A DNA stretch of 35,077 nt from an uncultured Opitutaceae bacterium (GTDB lineage: Bacteria > Verrucomicrobiota > Verrucomicrobiia > Opitutales > Opitutaceae), in assembly GCA_903929355.1 (NCBI GenBank), contig CAIYUN010000049.1, forward strand, positions 1 through 35,077. Direction: 5' to 3'. The notes beneath the pieces are model-generated. The model was not told where the DNA came from, did not search any database, and saw nothing but the letters and a program-made list of their open reading frames with translations. The position numbers and the translations under genes are program-made. Each line of letters starts with the position of its first letter. Within the stretch, counting starts at the first letter, position 1. Below are positions 1 to 6,401 of this stretch, piece by piece.

Positions 1-819
1 ACAGATCTGGTTCTTCGGCCCCTCCTTGTGCCTGTACGCGTGGGCCGGCAGCGCCTTCTCGTGCGTGCCCCATCCCATCTCGGCCGTCGTCTGGCCCTCC
101 TCGCGGAATCCCTCGATGCTCCACGTGTTGACGAACTCATCCACCTGCTTCGGCTGGTCGGTGATCTGGGTGTCGCGCTCCGAGCAGTGGATGACCTTCA
201 CGCCGATGGCCCGCGCGAGATGGTTGAACTGCTGGAGGGCGATGAGCTCGGCCACGGTCTCCGCGGCCTTGCCCTTGAGCTTCTTGTCGGCGATGAGGCT
301 CTGGCCGATGTCGATCAGGCCCTGCTTCACGAAATGCGAGATGAGCCCGGGGTTGGCCCCGTGCTCGATGACCGCAGTCGGGCCCTTGCTCTTCCAGGTC
401 GCGAGCTTCCGGCGCAGGTTCATGTGGCGCCAATACAGGGTCTTCTCCGTCGGGTGCTGGTTGGGGCCGGCGGCATAGGGATCCCACAGCTCGGTCGAGG
501 TGTTGATGTAGAGCACGCCGTGGTCGTGGCACCACTGGAGAATCTCGAGGGCGTCAATGTTCCAGGCGAGGTCGATCAGCAGGTCGCCGGGGCCGACAAA
601 CTTGGCGAGCAGCGCGCCCATGTTTTCCTCGGTCACGCGGTCGCGGACAAACCGCACACCCTTCGCGGTCCACGGCTTCAGCTTCTCCGCCCGGTCCTCA
701 AAATCCATCACGGTGACGTTTTTCGCCGGGACCTTGATGTGCTTGAAGAGAATCGGCAGCGTGCACTCGGCCACGGCGCCGTAGCCGACGAAAAGGATCT
801 TGTTTTTGAATTCGGTCAT
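1..819 (-). CDS. hss: Homospermidine synthase, C-terminus beyond window
   Basis: The frame starts with ATG at 819 and runs off the left edge, giving 273 codons. It begins MTEFKNKILFVGYGAVAE, a Rossmann dinucleotide-binding start typical of homospermidine synthase in the saccharopine dehydrogenase-like superfamily. Further matching segments are DLLIDLAWNIDALEILQWC, LYINTSTELWDPY and VIEHGANPGLISHFVKQGL. The family enzyme makes homospermidine from two putrescines (or spermidine and putrescine) with NAD as a catalytic cofactor, in the cytosol. No clear Shine-Dalgarno sequence precedes the ATG. The gene is divergent from the glycosylase gene at 1070, with about 250 bp between them. The usual protein is roughly 470 residues, so a little over half is visible. 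Confidence 0.9.
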   Translation of the reverse strand, partial: MTEFKNKILFVGYGAVAECTLPILFKHIKVPAKNVTVMDFEDRAEKLKPWTAKGVRFVRDRVTEENMGALLAKFVGPGDLLIDLAWNIDALEILQWCHDHGVLYINTSTELWDPYAAGPNQHPTEKTLYWRHMNLRRKLATWKSKGPTAVIEHGANPGLISHFVKQGLIDIGQSLIADKKLKGKAAETVAELIALQQFNHLARAIGVKVIHCSERDTQITDQPKQVDEFVNTWSIEGFREEGQTTAEMGWGTHEKALPAHAYRHKEGPKNQIC

Positions 820-1069
820 GAGCTGGGTGTTTTGATTTTTTGACGCCCCGGCGGGGCGGGGCACGAAACCACTTTGATTCGCGGGCGGGCGCAAGTGTTT
901 TTCGACGCGGGACCCGGGGAAATTTCCTCCCGTGTTACGATCGCGTTTCGGAGTTCGGAGTTTACCACGGATTGTCATACTGTCGCTCCGCTCGGTACAC
1001 CGATAAACCCGGATGCAGAATGCAGCGCTGCGCGGTTGGCAACTGTCTGTTAACCGCTAGACCTCCCCT
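820..1069. other. Divergent intergenic region hss/ogg
   Basis: This gap lies between two divergent starts and must hold both promoters, although no convincing -35/-10 pair was picked out. At 946-962 it carries a 17-bp tandem of the heptamer TTCGGAG. The same 17 bp recur at 22802-22818. Confidence 0.5.
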
Positions 1070-2023
1070 GTGCCCATCGAAGCTTCCTTGACCCCGTTTG
1101 TCCCGCTGACCGGACTGCCGCCGCTCACGCCCGCCGTCCTCGCCGAAACCCTCGACGGTGGCCAGGCATTCAGATGGCGGCGTGAAACAGCGTCGCAACC
1201 CGACATCTGGCTCGGCCAATGGTCCGATTGCATCGTCCGGCTGAGGCTCGACCCAACTGGCTGCCTGCACTGGTCGGCCCCTTCCGCCCTCGCTCCGCGC
1301 GTCGCCGCCGGGCTTACCCGTTACCTTGCCACCGACCGCGACTGGCTGGGGCTGGCCGACACGCTTCCCTGGCGCAGCGACCCGCATATGGCCGGTTGCC
1401 TGGCCGCGTTTCCTGGCCTGCGCATCCTGCGCCAGCCGTTCGGCGAAACCCTCCTCGGCTTTCTGTGCAGCGCGACCAAGCAGATCGTCCAGATCAAGCA
1501 AATGCTCGCCCTCCTCGCCGCCCGCCACGGGGCTCCGTTGGTGGAGCGCGTTGACTCCAACGCGCTTTCCGGTTCCGCAGTCATCCCAACCCAGCGCGGT
1601 GGGGTCAACGCGCACCACCGCCTCCCCACCTGGCCCGAACTCGCCGCCATCCCCGAAAAAGACCTCCGTGCCTGCCAGTTCGGCTTTCGCGCGCGCTTCA
1701 TCTCTGAGACCGCGCGCTTCCTCGCCGCGCACCCCGGCTGGCTCGACGAAACCGAAACACTGCCCTATGCCGAGGCCAAGGCCCGCCTGCGCGAGCTGCC
1801 CGGGGTGGGGGAGAAGATCGCCGACTGTGTGCTGCTCTTTGGCGCGGGCCGCCTGGAGGCATTTCCGGTGGACACCTGGATCCTGCAGGCGATGGCTGCG
1901 CGCTACGGCCTGACCGGCTGGAAGCCCGCGCAGGTCGCGCAATTCGGCCGCGCCCACTTCGGCCCCCTCGCGGGCCTGGCCCAGCAATACCTCTTCGCCT
2001 TCGAGCGCCGCGCCGCCCGGTAG
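1070..2023 (+). CDS. ogg: 8-oxoguanine DNA glycosylase (OGG1-type, HhH-GPD)
   Basis: This 317-residue protein starts at GTG 1070, the first start after the in-frame TAG at 1058. An N-terminal OGG-type domain (GGQAFRWRR) is followed by the helix-hairpin-helix LPGVGEKIADC and FPVDTW. In this numbering the catalytic lysine is K249 and the catalytic aspartate D268, matching the pattern of bifunctional OGG1 enzymes that remove 8-oxoguanine and nick the strand. Odd feature: residues about 158-183 (1541-1618) are encoded by two inverted copies of an intergenic-type repeat, and a third copy begins directly after the stop codon. The reading frame survives, so the repeat adds a surface insertion between conserved blocks. 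AlkA-type HhH glycosylase is a less likely alternative. Confidence 0.9.
   Translation: MPIEASLTPFVPLTGLPPLTPAVLAETLDGGQAFRWRRETASQPDIWLGQWSDCIVRLRLDPTGCLHWSAPSALAPRVAAGLTRYLATDRDWLGLADTLPWRSDPHMAGCLAAFPGLRILRQPFGETLLGFLCSATKQIVQIKQMLALLAARHGAPLVERVDSNALSGSAVIPTQRGGVNAHHRLPTWPELAAIPEKDLRACQFGFRARFISETARFLAAHPGWLDETETLPYAEAKARLRELPGVGEKIADCVLLFGAGRLEAFPVDTWILQAMAARYGLTGWKPAQVAQFGRAHFGPLAGLAQQYLFAFERRAAR
1541..1618. repeat. REP-like inverted repeat pair inside ogg
   Basis: Copy 1 (1541-1567) contains GCGCGTTG at 1546-1553 and CAACGCGC at 1558-1565, a perfect 8-bp hairpin with a 4-nt loop. Copy 2 (1593-1618) is the same element in the opposite orientation with a few changes. Together they could form a larger hairpin. 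Both are within the coding frame of the glycosylase. Confidence 0.75.
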
Positions 2024-2050
2024 GTGGAGCGCGTTGACCCCAACGCGCTT
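2024..2050 (+). repeat. Third copy of the GCGCGTTG repeat
   Basis: The block starts immediately after the ogg stop codon and differs from 1541-1567 at one base of the hairpin core (GACC versus GACT). The hairpin may also act as a 3' end structure, but no T-run follows. Confidence 0.75.
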
Positions 2051-2371
2051 GGGTTCGGCTCCGGCTCCTCCGACTATTCGCGTAAATTCGCAGCCTGTCG
2101 CGCCGTAGTCTGCGGAGGCGGATCCATTCGCGGTTCCCACCCCTCCGTTTCCTCCCATTCACTTTCGCCTTCATCCGTGTCCATCCGTGCAATCCGTGGT
2201 TAAAAACTCCGTCCTCCGTGTCCTCTCTGATTGGTTCTCTGTGCGCTGCTCCGTGTCCCAATTCCGATTCTGTTCCGCCCATCAGTGTCCATAAGTGAAA
2301 ATCAGTGGTTGAAAACCTCCGTTCTGCTTCCTCTGTTCTCTCCGTTTCCTTCTGTAAAAACGTTTGCTGAT
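2051..2371. repeat. Gene-free gap of word-like repeats
   Basis: No credible gene is seen between the ogg stop and the phytase stop. The stretch holds imperfect short-period repeats. Positions 2172-2205 repeat the unit ATCCGTG(T/C), and 2280-2316 carry a diverged version (ATCAGTGTCC, ATAAGTGAAA, ATCAGTGGTT). CT-rich words such as CTCCGTGTCC and CTCTGTTCTC follow. Low complexity is limited to the gap and stops at the flanking genes. Confidence 0.6.
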
Positions 2372-2375
2372 TTAC
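2340..2375. repeat. 36-bp gene-end repeat, copy A
   Basis: These 36 bp include the phytase stop codon (TTA at 2372 on the plus strand). The block matches 3571-3606 at 32 of 36 positions, and that second copy includes the stop codon of the glyoxalase-like gene. The same sequence word therefore sits on the 3' end of two neighbouring unrelated genes. Confidence 0.7.
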
Positions 2376-3349
2376 TTCACCTGCTTCCCCAGCCACTCGG
2401 TCCACGTCTGCGGCTTTCCATTGGGATTGGCCTTCGCGTAGTCGTAGAACGCCCGGACAAACGCGATGCGATCCGCCACATAGGGCGCCTTGGCGGTGCC
2501 GGCATCGGCGGGCTGGAGCACATCATAGTCATTGCCCAGGAGTTCCTGCCGCTTGGCAATGTCCTCCAGCGAGACTTGGCGAGCGTTGCGCAACATGTCG
2601 TAGAGCGCCATGAAGGTGGTGGTGCGGCCGCGGCCGGCCCGGCAGTGAAAAAACACCCATCCATCGGCCGGCAGCGTCCGTACCGCGGCGATGAAGCGGT
2701 CCACCGCGCCGTCATCCGGCCGCGCGTGATCGGCCACGGTGATCCGGACATAACTCGCCCCGGCCGCCTCGACGGTCTCGCGTTCCGTCGCCGGATGCAC
2801 GACCACGATGGTTTCGGGCATGGTGGCGCTCCCGGGAGATTTCTTCACCTTGTCATCGGCCAGTTCCAGCTTCGCGCCTGCGACCAGCGCGCGGGCGCGG
2901 CCCGTCTCCTCCGACTCAATGTCGGCCTGCGCCCGACCGACATTGGCCCAGTTGTTGGTCGCAAACCAGCTGACGGGCATCCCGGCGACAAACACGTGAG
3001 TCTCCTGGCGCAGATCAAACACCGTCACCTTCCCATGCAAAGGCGCGAGCGCCAGCTTCAAGGCCACCGCTGTGAACTCGGCGCTGCCGGCCTCATGCAG
3101 CGTCGCAAGGCCAAGCGCGCTCGGTAGCGGAGCCCCGGCCGAGCTCTTGAGCGGCATGTCGGTGGTCCGGTAATTCCGGGGCAGACCATCGCGCAGCTCC
3201 GGGGCGACATCCCATACCAGCACGGGTTGTTTGGCGTCGGATGGCGCCACCGGCTGGGTGTTTGGCAGCGGCGCACCCTCCAGCACACCCGCCACGCTCA
3301 GGCCGGCGACCCAGAGACGCACGCCCCGATGGATGCAAAAATGCCTCAT
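2372..3349 (-). CDS. Secreted cysteine (PTP-like) phytase
   Basis: This 325-residue protein begins with a probable signal peptide (RLWVAGLSVAGVLEGA after a basic start), so it is likely exported. The active-site P-loop is HCRAGRGRTTTF with catalytic C236. The general-acid loop is TVADHARPDD, and the upstream block DLRQETHVFVAGMPVSW is typical of PTP-like myo-inositol hexakisphosphate phosphatases such as the Selenomonas enzyme. Known members strip phosphate from phytate through a phosphocysteine intermediate. Length is as usual for the family. ATG 3349 is chosen because it gives the signal peptide. A dual-specificity phosphatase acting on other substrates cannot be excluded from sequence alone. 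Confidence 0.85.
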   Translation of the reverse strand: MRHFCIHRGVRLWVAGLSVAGVLEGAPLPNTQPVAPSDAKQPVLVWDVAPELRDGLPRNYRTTDMPLKSSAGAPLPSALGLATLHEAGSAEFTAVALKLALAPLHGKVTVFDLRQETHVFVAGMPVSWFATNNWANVGRAQADIESEETGRARALVAGAKLELADDKVKKSPGSATMPETIVVVHPATERETVEAAGASYVRITVADHARPDDGAVDRFIAAVRTLPADGWVFFHCRAGRGRTTTFMALYDMLRNARQVSLEDIAKRQELLGNDYDVLQPADAGTAKAPYVADRIAFVRAFYDYAKANPNGKPQTWTEWLGKQVK

Positions 3350-3602
3350 CGTCCCAGTTTATCCGCCTCCACCCCGCGCGCCAGTTGAAAATAATTCCGT
3401 TGTACGACCGCAAGTTGCGCATCCCTGCCTGCCTTCAAAGACCTGCAGGCGGGAGGACGGAACACCTTTCCTCCCTTTGTGTTCGTCTCTTTTCTCTGTG
3501 TCCTCCGGTTTGCCTCCATGCACTCCGTGTCGAAATCCGGGTCCGTCTCAGTATTTCCGTCCTCCGTTGCCTCCGTTTCCTCCTGTAAAATCGTTTGCCG
3601 GT
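3350..3602. other. Intergenic gap with CT-rich word repeats
   Basis: No gene is seen. The right half (about 3460-3602) is made of words such as CTCTGTGTCCTCCG and TCCTCCGTTGCCTCCG. It ends in the second copy of the 36-bp gene-end repeat (3571-3606). Confidence 0.5.
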
Positions 3603-3606
3603 TTAC
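3571..3606. repeat. 36-bp gene-end repeat, copy B
   Basis: This block matches 2340-2375 with four mismatches and overlaps the stop codon of the glyoxalase-like gene at 3603. Confidence 0.7.
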
Positions 3607-3992
3607 TTTGTCCGCTCAATCAGCTCGACCTCATACCCCTCGGGTGCGTCGATGAACGCGATCGTCGAGCCGCTACCGGTCACCGTCGGCCCGTCGCTGA
3701 GCGCAAAACCTTTCTTGGTCAGCTCCGCGGCGAATTTTTCCAAATCATCCACCGCGAACGCGAGGTGCATCAAATCCGGCTGCACCTGCACTGGCGGCGC
3801 GCCCGGCGGCATCTGGCATATCTCGATCTCTTCGTCGCTGCCCGGGGTGGCAAGAAACGCGAGCTGCGCCCCGCGCGGCGACGTGTGGCGGCGGCTCACG
3901 GTGAGACCGAGCGCGTCCTGGTAAAATTTCACGGTGCGCTCCAGGTCGTTGACGCGCATCCGGGTGTGGAGGAGTTTTTTGACGGCGGGCAT
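3603..3992 (-). CDS. gloA: Glyoxalase I-like VOC protein
   Basis: This 129-residue protein starts at ATG 3992 (MPAVKKLLHTRMRVNDLERT). It has two beta-alpha-beta-beta-beta modules and the four positions that bind metal in glyoxalase I: His in LLHTRMRV, Glu in EEIEIC, His in LMHLAFAV and Glu in YEVELIE. Family members isomerise the methylglyoxal-glutathione hemithioacetal to lactoylglutathione in the cytosol. Because VOC proteins vary in substrate, glyoxalase I is the best guess and another VOC activity is possible. The frame stays open far upstream through a tandem repeat, but those codons are low-complexity and are not included. Confidence 0.8.
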   Translation of the reverse strand: MPAVKKLLHTRMRVNDLERTVKFYQDALGLTVSRRHTSPRGAQLAFLATPGSDEEIEICQMPPGAPPVQVQPDLMHLAFAVDDLEKFAAELTKKGFALSDGPTVTGSGSTIAFIDAPEGYEVELIERTK

Positions 3993-4225
3993 GGGGAAGA
4001 ATAGGCTGAAGGGCTGAACGCTGAAGGCTGAAGAATGAGATATGAAGGATGAAATGTGTATCCCAGTGCTTCGTCGTCTGGTATTTTTCCAACCGCGACC
4101 ATCCGCGTCATCTGCGGGAGCACTCTGGGGCCCGGTTCCGGCCTCTGGCTTCCGGCCTCTGACCTCTGACCTCTGACTTCTGACCTCTGACTTCTGACCT
4201 CTGACCTCTGACCTCTGCGCGCGCC
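3993..4225. repeat. Heptamer tandem array downstream of the MFS gene
   Basis: The left part (4000-4060) has GAA/GCTGAAG words. The right part (4141-4217) is a heptamer array alternating CCTCTGA and CTTCTGA, with at least eight units. On the minus strand it reads as TCAGAGG/TCAGAAG. The array fills the gap between the exporter stop and the glyoxalase start. Confidence 0.75.
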
Positions 4226-5470
4226 TCATCTCCGGGCGCGCGCCGGCTCCACCTCCGGCAAGAATCCCGTGAGCAGACCGATCAGCGGCAGGAACGAGCA
4301 GACATTGAACACCACCACGATGCCCTGGTGGTCGGCCAACACGCCCAGCAGGGCCGCGCCCAGCCCGGCGGAGCCGAACGCCAGCCCGAAGAAGAGCCCG
4401 GCGATCAGGCCCACGTTGCCCGGCACCAATTCCTGCGCATAGACGATGATCGCCGAAAACGCCGAGGCCAGGATCAGGCCGATCACGACGGTGAGTGCGA
4501 TGGCGACCGGCAGGCTCGCGTAGGGCAGCCACAACGAGAACGGGGCCACTCCCAGGATGGAGATCCAAATCACCCGCTTGCGGCCGATGCGGTCGCCCAC
4601 CGGACCGCCGATGATCGTCCCCGCCGCCACCGCAAACAGGAACACAAACAGCGCATATTGGGAGGTCTGCACCGACACGCCGAAATGATTGATGAGGTAG
4701 AACGTGTAATAATTGCTCAGGCTCACCAGGTAGATGTATTTGGAGAAAATCAGCAGCACGAGGATCGTCAGGGCCCAGATCACCCGGCCGCGCGAAAGCG
4801 CCACCCGGGGGCCGTGGCCCGGCTGGGTGCCTTTGGCGCGGTGGGCCTCGAGGTGCCCGCGATACCAGTTGCCCACCCGCGACAGGACGACGATGCCCAG
4901 CAGGGCGATGGCCGTGAACCACAGGATCGAGCCCTGGCCGTGTGGCACCACGACCCACGCCGCCAGCAGCGGCCCGAAGGACGAGCCCAGGTTGCCTCCC
5001 ACCTGAAACAGCGACTGGGCAAAACCATGCCGGCCGCCCGAGGCCATGCGCGCCACCCGCGAGGCTTCCGGATGGAAGATCGCCGACCCCACCCCCAGCA
5101 GGCCGGCGGCCACCAGAATGAGGTGAAACGTGCCGGCCTGCGACAGGAGCACCAGCCCGGTAAATGAGATGCTCATGCCCACTGGCAGTGAATAGGGCCG
5201 GGGCCGCCGGTCGGCGTAGAACCCCACCAGCGGCTGCAAGATCGACCCCGTGACCTGAAACACAAAAGTGATGGCCCCGACCTGGGCGTAACTGAGTTGA
5301 AATGAGGTCTTTAGGACCGGATAGATGGCGGGCATCAGCGACTGGATGGTGTCGTTGAGCAGATGGGCCAGGCTGAGCGCGAACAGGATGCTCATCACCG
5401 TAATTTCGGTGTCTGACCGCCCGGCATTGGGCTGGTGGGGAGCGGGAATTTGTTCGGCGCGCTGGCTCAT
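4226..5470 (-). CDS. MFS exporter, fosmidomycin-resistance (Fsr) type
   Basis: This 414-residue protein has about 12 hydrophobic segments. The Fsr-type blocks are plain: SLAHLLNDTIQSLMPAIYP, LSYAQVGAITFVFQVTGS, QPLVGFYADRRPRPYSLP, GSAIFHPEASRVARMASGG and FAQSLFQVGGNLGSSFGPL. Fsr of E. coli is a proton-driven inner-membrane exporter that confers fosmidomycin resistance. The natural substrate here is unknown. The start is ATG 5470, with a soluble N-terminal stretch of about 20 residues before the first helix. No partner gene is adjacent. Confidence 0.9.
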   Translation of the reverse strand: MSQRAEQIPAPHQPNAGRSDTEITVMSILFALSLAHLLNDTIQSLMPAIYPVLKTSFQLSYAQVGAITFVFQVTGSILQPLVGFYADRRPRPYSLPVGMSISFTGLVLLSQAGTFHLILVAAGLLGVGSAIFHPEASRVARMASGGRHGFAQSLFQVGGNLGSSFGPLLAAWVVVPHGQGSILWFTAIALLGIVVLSRVGNWYRGHLEAHRAKGTQPGHGPRVALSRGRVIWALTILVLLIFSKYIYLVSLSNYYTFYLINHFGVSVQTSQYALFVFLFAVAAGTIIGGPVGDRIGRKRVIWISILGVAPFSLWLPYASLPVAIALTVVIGLILASAFSAIIVYAQELVPGNVGLIAGLFFGLAFGSAGLGAALLGVLADHQGIVVVFNVCSFLPLIGLLTGFLPEVEPARARR

Positions 5471-5511
5471 GCGGGGAACCAGCGTCTAGGGCGGGGTAGA
5501 CGTGTCAAGGC

Positions 5512-5589
5512 CACCGGGGGGTGAGGGTCTATTTGGTGGGGAAGGCTCTCCGAGCCATCCGCGGACGCCTCGGAGAGGCGCCCCCGGTG
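5512..5589. repeat. REP-like hairpin cluster
   Basis: An outer inverted pair (CACCGGGGG near 5512, CCCCCGGTG at 5581-5589) encloses two smaller hairpins built on GGCTCTCCGAGCC and GCCTCGGAGAGGC. The core at 5544-5569 recurs at 28116-28141 with two mismatches. It lies between the MFS start and the PP2C stop, where it could stabilise or end transcripts. Confidence 0.65.
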
Positions 5590-5631
5590 TCAATCCAATG
5601 TCACGCGAATTGGACCGCTTCGTTGCCCTGC

Positions 5632-6354
5632 TTAATCCGTCAAATCGTCCACAAACACAGCCACAGCGGTCGCGTTGTCGTAACCGCCCCGTTCCACCGC
5701 CATCATGGTGATGGTGCGGACGGCGTCCGCCGGAGTTTTCTCGCGGGCGAGCAGTCCGGCCAGCTCGGCGTCGGGCACCAGCCGCGTGACGCCGTCCGTC
5801 ACGAACAACCAGCGTTCCCCTGCCGCCGCCGTGTGCACGGCCGTGTCCGTCTCCAGTGGCACCGGCTGGCCCACGCAACGGGTGAGGGTGTGCCGGCTCT
5901 GCGCGTTCAGGAGGAGATATTCGCCCGGGGTGTGCTTCCGGCGGGCCTCGACCTCCACGGTGTGGTCCTCGGTCATGGCCAGAAACTGGCCGTCACGCAG
6001 CCGGTAGGCCCGCGAATCGCCCACATGGGCGAGTCGCACTTTGCCGCCGCGAAATAATCCAATGGTCACGGTCGTGCCAATCCCGGTTTCCGGACTGACC
6101 AGCTCGCCCAACCGGACGACCGCGGTGTTGGCGGTCTCCATCGCCAACTGCAGATCCGGCTCGGCGCCATTGGCGCTTTTCACCACGTGCGCGAGGGTGC
6201 GGACCGCGCATTCGGCCGCCTCCGCACCTCCCGGCAACCCGCCCACACCGTCGGCCACGCCAAAGAGCGCCAGCGCCGGCTGGCAAAGGATTTGGTCTTG
6301 GTTCTGCAGTCGGACTTTGCCAATGTCCGTCTGTGCAGCGGAGCGGAGTTTCAT
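5632..6354 (-). CDS. PP2C-family serine/threonine phosphatase
   Basis: This 240-residue protein starts at ATG 6354 (MKLRSAAQTDIGKVRLQNQD). An upstream UUG at 6393 is in frame but lies in repeat-like sequence. The ordered metal-binding motifs of bacterial PP2C phosphatases (PrpC/Stp) are present: QNQD, GVADGVGGLPGG, GIGTTVTIG, LAHVGDSRAYRL, MTEDHT, LFVTDGVTR and GGYDNATAV. Such enzymes remove phosphate from Ser/Thr using two metal ions and usually counter a Hanks-type kinase. No kinase gene is next to it here. The length is that of a single catalytic domain without a membrane segment, so it should be cytosolic. Confidence 0.9.
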   Translation of the reverse strand: MKLRSAAQTDIGKVRLQNQDQILCQPALALFGVADGVGGLPGGAEAAECAVRTLAHVVKSANGAEPDLQLAMETANTAVVRLGELVSPETGIGTTVTIGLFRGGKVRLAHVGDSRAYRLRDGQFLAMTEDHTVEVEARRKHTPGEYLLLNAQSRHTLTRCVGQPVPLETDTAVHTAAAGERWLFVTDGVTRLVPDAELAGLLAREKTPADAVRTITMMAVERGGYDNATAVAVFVDDLTD

Positions 6355-6401
6355 GGAGACACCCAACGTGACGGTCCGAACGCTCCGGCGCAAGCCGGAC
6401 C

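Noticed and set aside
962-2158. A 398-codon minus-strand frame over the glycosylase gene
   Set aside because: The plus-strand frame has the HhH-GPD motifs. The minus frame is Gly-rich shadow sequence, though its repeated GVNALH words helped reveal the inverted repeat.
4141-4217. CRISPR array
   Set aside because: The units are contiguous 7-bp repeats without spacers, and no cas gene is present. No CRISPR was found elsewhere.
3993-4958. Extension of the glyoxalase-like protein upstream to 4958
   Set aside because: The added part translates a heptamer repeat (RSEVRGQKSEVR) and then antisense of the MFS gene, so the ATG at 3992 is kept.
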